Source: an uncultured Synechococcaceae cyanobacterium
GTDB taxonomy: Bacteria; Cyanobacteriota; Cyanobacteriia; PCC-6307; Cyanobiaceae
Length of the DNA: 64,000 bases
Assembly (NCBI GenBank): GCA_902634405.1
Contig: CACPJY010000002.1
Location: 111,017 to 175,016, forward strand
Direction of reading: 5' to 3'
Positions 59,478-64,000 of this stretch are shown here, one piece after another. The notes under the pieces were generated by a model that was given only the letters and a program-made list of their open reading frames with translations, searched no databases and had not been told where the DNA came from. A program made the translations under genes and the position numbers. The first letter of the stretch is position 1; each line of letters starts with the position of its first letter.

Positions 59478-59608
59478 GCTCCTCGAGCTTTATGGTTTCT
59501 AATAGGGATCTAGCTTGATCAACGTCTTTAGTGATTTGACTGGATAGTTCTTCGATGTTTTCGAATCGGATCTGCCCCCTTTGTCTATCAACAGGCTCAA
59601 TTATGAGA
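59452..59608 (-). other. ribF: Out-of-frame continuation of ribF (C-terminal part)
   Basis: After the ribF stop at 59609, the next reading frame encodes EPVDRQRGQIRFENIEELSS and QITKDVDQARSLLE, ending at a TAG at 59452. This is the normal C-terminus of a RibF protein. Removing one A from the run of seven A (59615-59621) would join both parts. It is either a real lesion, an assembly error or a site of slippage. Confidence 0.8.
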
Positions 59609-60490
59609 TTAGAGTTTTTTTAAATCTATTTTTTGATCTAAAAGATGTACTTCTACAGCTGAAGGTAAAGAAGGATCAATAGTTGGTTGGGGACCAAGAT
59701 TCATAATTGCAGGCATAGGTGAATTGTTATTTTCAAACCATGCCCATGCAGAATAAACTCCTATTTTGGGTAGAAATTTTCTTCCATCTACTAAAAGATT
59801 CGCAGTTGGCCAGCCGATTTTTGTACCTAATCCCTTTCCCTTAACTACTTTTCCGGTGAATTGATATGGCCGCCCCATGAGTATTTTTGCTTCTTTTAGA
59901 TTGCCATCGCGAAGAGCAGATCTGATTCGGCTACTACTCATTCGGCCGCATTGATCTTCAAGGAGTGGAATAATGGACACCTTTACACCTTGATCTTCAG
60001 CAAGCTTTTTTAAAATTGATGTATTCCCGGTTCTGTTCTTACCAAATCTAAAGTTTGCTCCAACTGCAATGGTTTTAGCTTTCAGGGTTTTTATAAGCAT
60101 TTTTGATACAAATTCTTCAGCACTTAAAGCTGCAAGAGAATGATCGAAAGGAATTAAAACTAACTGTTTTACACCTAAAGGAGACAGTAATGAGGTTTTT
60201 TCTTGAGGAAGATCTAGACGTAACCTTGTTTCTGAATAAAGAATTTCTCTTGGGTGTGGCCAGAAACTCACTACAGTTGGTATCCCTAGATCATCGTTAA
60301 CAATTGATTCTATTACTTTTCTATGTCCTGAGTGAAGGCCATCAAAACTCCCTAACGCCAATGAAGTAGGGGTTCTTGCTTCAAGTGGAGAACAAAGAGA
60401 AATCAAGGTTTCTGTGCACACTGATGGAATTGATGGCAAGTTTGATACATCATTTGGAAATCGTTTATGACAGATCGCCTGGACCTTCAA
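59609..60490 (-). CDS. ribF: Bifunctional riboflavin kinase/FMN adenylyltransferase, frame broken near the end
   Basis: RibF makes FMN and FAD. The FAD synthetase domain has ALGSFDGLHSGHRKVI with the HxGH motif, ANFRFGKNRTGN and SSSRIRSALRDG; the kinase domain has KGKGLGTKIGWPTANL and VEVHLLD. The 293-residue frame stops soon after, so the last roughly 50 residues of the family are missing; they are present in the next frame. The start overlaps the divergent DUF3611 gene by 24 bp, so the true start may be slightly inside. Confidence 0.88.
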   Translation of the reverse strand: MKVQAICHKRFPNDVSNLPSIPSVCTETLISLCSPLEARTPTSLALGSFDGLHSGHRKVIESIVNDDLGIPTVVSFWPHPREILYSETRLRLDLPQEKTSLLSPLGVKQLVLIPFDHSLAALSAEEFVSKMLIKTLKAKTIAVGANFRFGKNRTGNTSILKKLAEDQGVKVSIIPLLEDQCGRMSSSRIRSALRDGNLKEAKILMGRPYQFTGKVVKGKGLGTKIGWPTANLLVDGRKFLPKIGVYSAWAWFENNNSPMPAIMNLGPQPTIDPSLPSAVEVHLLDQKIDLKKL

Positions 60491-61045
60491 CTGCTCTCCC
60501 TAGGCCTGCGGAGGATGGGTTGGATACGCTTTTGGATTCAGACAACGCTAGGGATTGTTGTTGTTGGGGTTTTGCTCTTTAACAATATTGGAGGTCGCTT
60601 GGCGCGCAACTCAGAAAGGGCTTTGGGATTGGGCCCTGGTTTGTCTCTAACCACTTTGGCTTTTTTTGTACTTCTTTATAGCCTTTGGCATGGTTGGTTG
60701 ATTGTTCGGACAGGTAGAGCACTTAATTCCTCCGTACGTCCATCAAGAGGGGAGACTAGTCGGTTGTTAAAGAGAGGGGTTATTGCTGATCTTATCGGAT
60801 TGGTATTTTCATCAGTTGGATATCAATCTTTAGCAGGGAGCCTTTTTGTTCAGGCATCTCTTCAGGCTCCTGGATTTTTTGGGGCTCCTGGTATGGGAGG
60901 TTCCCCTGGCGGAAGCTTAGTGGGATATCCGATTACTTCAATTGAGATGCTTTCTGTTTTAAGCAATACGCAAGTTTTGTTTGCTCATTTAATTGGGTTG
61001 ATACTTTCTTTATGGCTTCTCCAGAGAATTTATAGGGCTAGATAG
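60467..61045 (+). CDS. DUF3611-family membrane protein
   Basis: This 192-residue protein has about four membrane helices (around residues 22-42, 58-80, 105-125 and 165-188) with the DUF3611-like stretches GLRRMGWIRFWIQTTLGIV and LARNSERALGLGPGLSLTTL. The region between the third and fourth helices is Gly/Pro-rich (GAPGMGGSPGG). The family is widespread in cyanobacteria and chloroplasts; function unknown. Confidence 0.82.
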   Translation: MTDRLDLQLLSLGLRRMGWIRFWIQTTLGIVVVGVLLFNNIGGRLARNSERALGLGPGLSLTTLAFFVLLYSLWHGWLIVRTGRALNSSVRPSRGETSRLLKRGVIADLIGLVFSSVGYQSLAGSLFVQASLQAPGFFGAPGMGGSPGGSLVGYPITSIEMLSVLSNTQVLFAHLIGLILSLWLLQRIYRAR

Positions 61046-61047
61046 TT

Positions 61048-61839
61048 TTACAAATCCAACTCTGGCAATTGATTTAAAGGACCCCTCCAAAAAAGATCTG
61101 GCTGAATAGGAGTAATTGAGGGACCCTTTGAATCAATTTGTGCTACATCAGTTGGCCATTCAGCTGGACCTGCACCTGCAGCTTCTAGATCGTTGATTGC
61201 TTCACCTGCAAGCCAAAAATATTTATTTCCATGTGGGTCAACTCGACGTGTGAATTGATCTTGGTAGGTGCGAATAGAAAGGCGAGTCCATCTTAGATCT
61301 TTCATTGTTTTTGTTTCGCAAGGGGGGATGTTTAGATTCAGAAGAAGATTGCTCTTCCATTGAGATTTAAGAGCCTTTTCAGCAATATCAAGAGTTAATT
61401 CAGCTGCCTCATCAAAATGAGACCATTGGTATGAGGCAATGCTGGTTGCTAGAGATGGCAAACCTTCTAATGTTCCTTCCATTGCAGCTGCAACAGTTCC
61501 AGAGCAAAAAATATCTGTCCCAAGATTTGGTCCATGATTTATTCCAGAAAGCACTAGATCGGGCTTTCGATCGAGGAGTTCAAACAAAGCAAGTTTTACG
61601 CAATCTGCAGGGGTTCCACTACAACCCCATGCACTTACGCCTTTCACAAATAAATCTTCTATTTGTGTTGCTCTTATAGGTGAATGCAATGTGAGCCCAT
61701 GACCAGTTGCTGAACGTTCCTGATCTGGACAGACAACAGTAACTGAATGCCCTCTTTTTGCTGCGGCCAGGGCAAGACTCCTTACACCTTTCGAGTAAAT
61801 TCCGTCATCATTGCTAATAAGAATTTGCAAATTCCTCAT
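61048..61839 (-). CDS. surE: 5'/3'-nucleotidase SurE
   Basis: SurE is a metal-dependent phosphatase for nucleoside monophosphates. This 263-residue protein has [14 protein letters not shown] at the N-terminus, with the Asp-Asp metal ligands, [15 protein letters not shown] near residue 40, and [28 protein letters not shown] near 95. The family length is typical. It converges with the DUF3611 gene with only two bases between. Confidence 0.95.
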   Translation of the reverse strand: MRNLQILISNDDGIYSKGVRSLALAAAKRGHSVTVVCPDQERSATGHGLTLHSPIRATQIEDLFVKGVSAWGCSGTPADCVKLALFELLDRKPDLVLSGINHGPNLGTDIFCSGTVAAAMEGTLEGLPSLATSIASYQWSHFDEAAELTLDIAEKALKSQWKSNLLLNLNIPPCETKTMKDLRWTRLSIRTYQDQFTRRVDPHGNKYFWLAGEAINDLEAAGAGPAEWPTDVAQIDSKGPSITPIQPDLFWRGPLNQLPELDL

Positions 61840-61903
61840 CGGCTTTTACCTATACCAAGCTACTTAGTGGTTGTTGCTCTATAGAGTCTTTATATGACAT
61901 GGT

Positions 61904-62917
61904 TTGGTCTTGACCTCAGAATTTTCCTACAAAGAGTTGTCTAACCAGCTTGATTCGCTGGAGAAAGAAGCTGTAAAAGCCATTGAAGAGGCTTGTTTTG
62001 CTGATCAATTAGAAGACTTGAGAATTGGTTTTTTAGGCAAGAAAGGAAGGCTCTCAATTGTTTTGAGTTGTATGGGCAAGTTGCCGAAGGAGGAGAGGCC
62101 TCTTGTTGGAGAGCGGGCTAATTCACTTAAGAGTCAGCTTAATGACCTTTTATCAAAAAGGATTAAGGAGATCAAGCTGAAAGAACTGCAGGAAAAACTC
62201 ATACAAGAAAGATTAGATGTCACAGCAACTCCAACTGGTACTCCATTTGGACATAGGCATCCATTAATTACTACTACTGAAGATATTGTTGATTTGTTTT
62301 CTGGCTTAGGTTATAGGGTCTCTGAAGGCCCCGAAATTGAGACAGATTTTTATAACTTTAGTGCTTTGAATATACCCAAAGATCATCCTGCGAGAGATAT
62401 GCAAGATACCTTTTATTTAGGGGAGCAAACTCTTCTTCGAACACATACTTCTCCAGTTCAGATAAGGTATTTGGAAAACTCTCAACCTCCAGTAAGAATT
62501 GTCGCACCTGGGCGTGTTTACCGGAGGGATGCAGTTGATGCAACCCATTCTCCGGTATTTCATCAGGTCGAGGTTTTGGCTATTGATGAAGGTTTGGATT
62601 TCAGTCACCTTCGGGGTACAGTTTTATCTTTTCTTAAAGCATTTTTTGGCGATTTGCCAATTCGTTTTAGGACAAGTTATTTCCCTTTCACAGAACCTTC
62701 CGCTGAAGTTGATGTTAATTGGCGTGGTAGATGGTTGGAAGTCATGGGGTGTGGGATGGTAGACCCTGCAGTTTTGGAGGAATTAGGTCTTGATCCAGAT
62801 CGTTGGAGTGGTTTTGCTGCAGGTCTTGGTGTAGAGCGATTTTGCATGGTTCGTCATGGGATTGATGACATTCGAAGGCTTTATACAAGTGATCTAAGAT
62901 TTTTGGAGCAGTTTTGA
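61904..62917 (+). CDS. pheS: Phenylalanyl-tRNA synthetase alpha subunit
   Basis: PheS charges tRNA-Phe as an alpha2-beta2 enzyme. This 337-residue class II synthetase has an N-terminal coiled coil (about residues 5-100), motif [13 protein letters not shown] near 185, motif 2 [20 protein letters not shown] near 208 and [17 protein letters not shown] near 255, ending in motif 3 [19 protein letters not shown]. The start is TTG. The beta subunit gene is not in this window. Confidence 0.95.
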   Translation: MVLTSEFSYKELSNQLDSLEKEAVKAIEEACFADQLEDLRIGFLGKKGRLSIVLSCMGKLPKEERPLVGERANSLKSQLNDLLSKRIKEIKLKELQEKLIQERLDVTATPTGTPFGHRHPLITTTEDIVDLFSGLGYRVSEGPEIETDFYNFSALNIPKDHPARDMQDTFYLGEQTLLRTHTSPVQIRYLENSQPPVRIVAPGRVYRRDAVDATHSPVFHQVEVLAIDEGLDFSHLRGTVLSFLKAFFGDLPIRFRTSYFPFTEPSAEVDVNWRGRWLEVMGCGMVDPAVLEELGLDPDRWSGFAAGLGVERFCMVRHGIDDIRRLYTSDLRFLEQF

Positions 62918-63016
62918 TTATTGTTTGATTTATCTAAGAATTTATTTAGTTGTTTTGTGGATGAATAGAATTAATGTTTTTATTAAAGTTGAGTTGTTAA
63001 TGCGCAAAAGAGATAA

Positions 63017-63925
63017 GTGCCTCGAATTGGTCTGATCGTTAATGATGGCAAGGAGATAGCTGTAAAGACTGCTCTTTTGATAAAGGAGCGTCTTGAGAAG
63101 GCAGGGCATGAAGTTGTCAGAGCAAGTAGTGCAGGAGGGATGGTTGGCTTCGCAAACCCAGATCAACATATGCGAATGCTTGGTTACAACGCTTGTGTTC
63201 CAGATGGATTTGATTCTTCCATGGCCCTATCAATAGTTTTAGGAGGAGATGGGACTGTCCTTTCTGCTGCTAGACAAACTGCACCCGTCAAAATCCCTAT
63301 ATTGACTATTAATACTGGACATTTAGGTTTTTTAGCAGAGACTTATTTATCTGATCTTGATAATGCTCTCGAACATGTCATTTCTGGAGACTGGTCAATA
63401 GAGGAACGCTCTAGTCTTGTTGTAAGTGTTTTTCGAGGAGAACAACGTCGCTGGGAGGCTCTGTCCCTTAATGAAATGGCATTGCACAGAGAACCTCTAA
63501 CTAGCATGTGTCATTTTGAAATTGCGATTGGGCGTCATGCTCCAGTAGATATTTCCGCTGATGGAGTAATTCTTTCCACTCCAACTGGTTCAACTGCTTA
63601 TGCATTAAGTGCAGGAGGACCTGTAATAACTCCTGATTGCCCAGTTCTTCAGTTAACTCCTATTGCTCCACATTCTCTTGCCTCTAGGGCTTTGGTCTTT
63701 AGTGATACTGAACCAGTCACGGTTTTCCCTGCAACACCAGAGAGGTTAATGATGGTTGTTGATGGAAGTGCTGGTTGTTATGTCTGGCCTGAGGATAGAG
63801 TTCTTATACGCAGAAGTGAGCACCCTGCAAGATTTATCAGACTCGCTGATCATGAATTTTTCCAAGTTCTTCGAAATAAGCTTGGATGGGGTTTACCTCA
63901 TGTCGCTAAGCCTGATAGGGAATGA
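63017..63925 (+). CDS. nadK: NAD kinase
   Basis: This 302-residue protein makes NADP+. It has [17 protein letters not shown] near residue 75 (GGDG), [14 protein letters not shown] near 97, [11 protein letters not shown] near 152 and [22 protein letters not shown] near 180. The start is GTG. It has the short N-terminus of cyanobacterial enzymes. The remaining 75 bases of the window after it show no further gene. Confidence 0.94.
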   Translation: MPRIGLIVNDGKEIAVKTALLIKERLEKAGHEVVRASSAGGMVGFANPDQHMRMLGYNACVPDGFDSSMALSIVLGGDGTVLSAARQTAPVKIPILTINTGHLGFLAETYLSDLDNALEHVISGDWSIEERSSLVVSVFRGEQRRWEALSLNEMALHREPLTSMCHFEIAIGRHAPVDISADGVILSTPTGSTAYALSAGGPVITPDCPVLQLTPIAPHSLASRALVFSDTEPVTVFPATPERLMMVVDGSAGCYVWPEDRVLIRRSEHPARFIRLADHEFFQVLRNKLGWGLPHVAKPDRE

Positions 63926-64000
63926 TAGATCCCTTTTGTAAAATTCTTTCTCGATTCACAAGAACTATTCTTTGTAGTACGACCTGCTTTTTCTTTGCGA

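Overview
The window looks like a chromosomal segment of a low-light-adapted Prochlorococcus. It is AT-rich and very compact. It carries genes typical of marine picocyanobacteria: the chlorophyll E-ring cyclase AcsF with Ycf54, the ClpR/ClpP pair, an ARC6/Ftn2 division protein, a nickel superoxide dismutase with its maturation protease, a group 2 sigma factor, and several proteins known only as cyanobacterial families. I see no insertion sequences, prophage genes or CRISPR arrays. The identification rests on protein recognition and gene content, not on a database search.

Layout. 0-2.5 kb: Ycf54, a long-tailed plant-type [2Fe-2S] ferredoxin and AcsF, all pointing to chlorophyll biosynthesis. 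3-14 kb: accessory, strain-variable region with a YdcF-like membrane protein, two unknown proteins, a minus-strand operon for an amino-deoxy-sugar (PseB and PseC type enzymes, a RmlD-like reductase, an aldo/keto reductase, a class III aminotransferase, and a small leading membrane protein), then a plus-strand set of two glycosyltransferases and a priming sugar-phosphate transferase. This is most likely a cell-surface polysaccharide or glycan island. 14-26 kb: core genes: cbiB, ilvC, clpP, clpR, a PIN/TRAM protein, hemW, panB, the SRP RNA, ftsZ-ftsQ-(unknown)-ddl, miaB and tRNA-His.

26-46 kb: an amidohydrolase/FAD oxidase pair, a lumenal pentapeptide protein, folC, argD, tRNA-Leu(CAA), murA, tRNA-Leu(CAG), an RNA methyltransferase, lpd, trpC, a nickel module (NicO-type permease facing sodX-sodN), an FKBP isomerase, lnt, mnmA, nnrE/nnrD, a sigma factor and pdhA. 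46-64 kb: ftn2, ffh, rpsP, phoH-like, a Bax-inhibitor-like protein, era, an in-frame trmD-ispF fusion, a TIGR03792-type protein, larB, two newly noted small genes, a DUF1517 protein, thiS, thiE, a small membrane peptide, ribF with an apparent frameshift, a DUF3611 protein, surE, pheS and the NAD kinase gene.

Most notable: (i) a TrmD-IspF fusion; (ii) a ribF reading frame broken at a run of seven A residues, with an intact family-like C-terminus in the next frame; (iii) a FdC2-like ferredoxin between ycf54 and acsF; (iv) a cbiB gene whose conserved N-terminus extends upstream of any ATG/GTG/TTG and may start at a CTG overlapping the ilvC stop; (v) a pseudaminate-like sugar operon without the later Pse enzymes; (vi) several small genes missed by length cut-offs.
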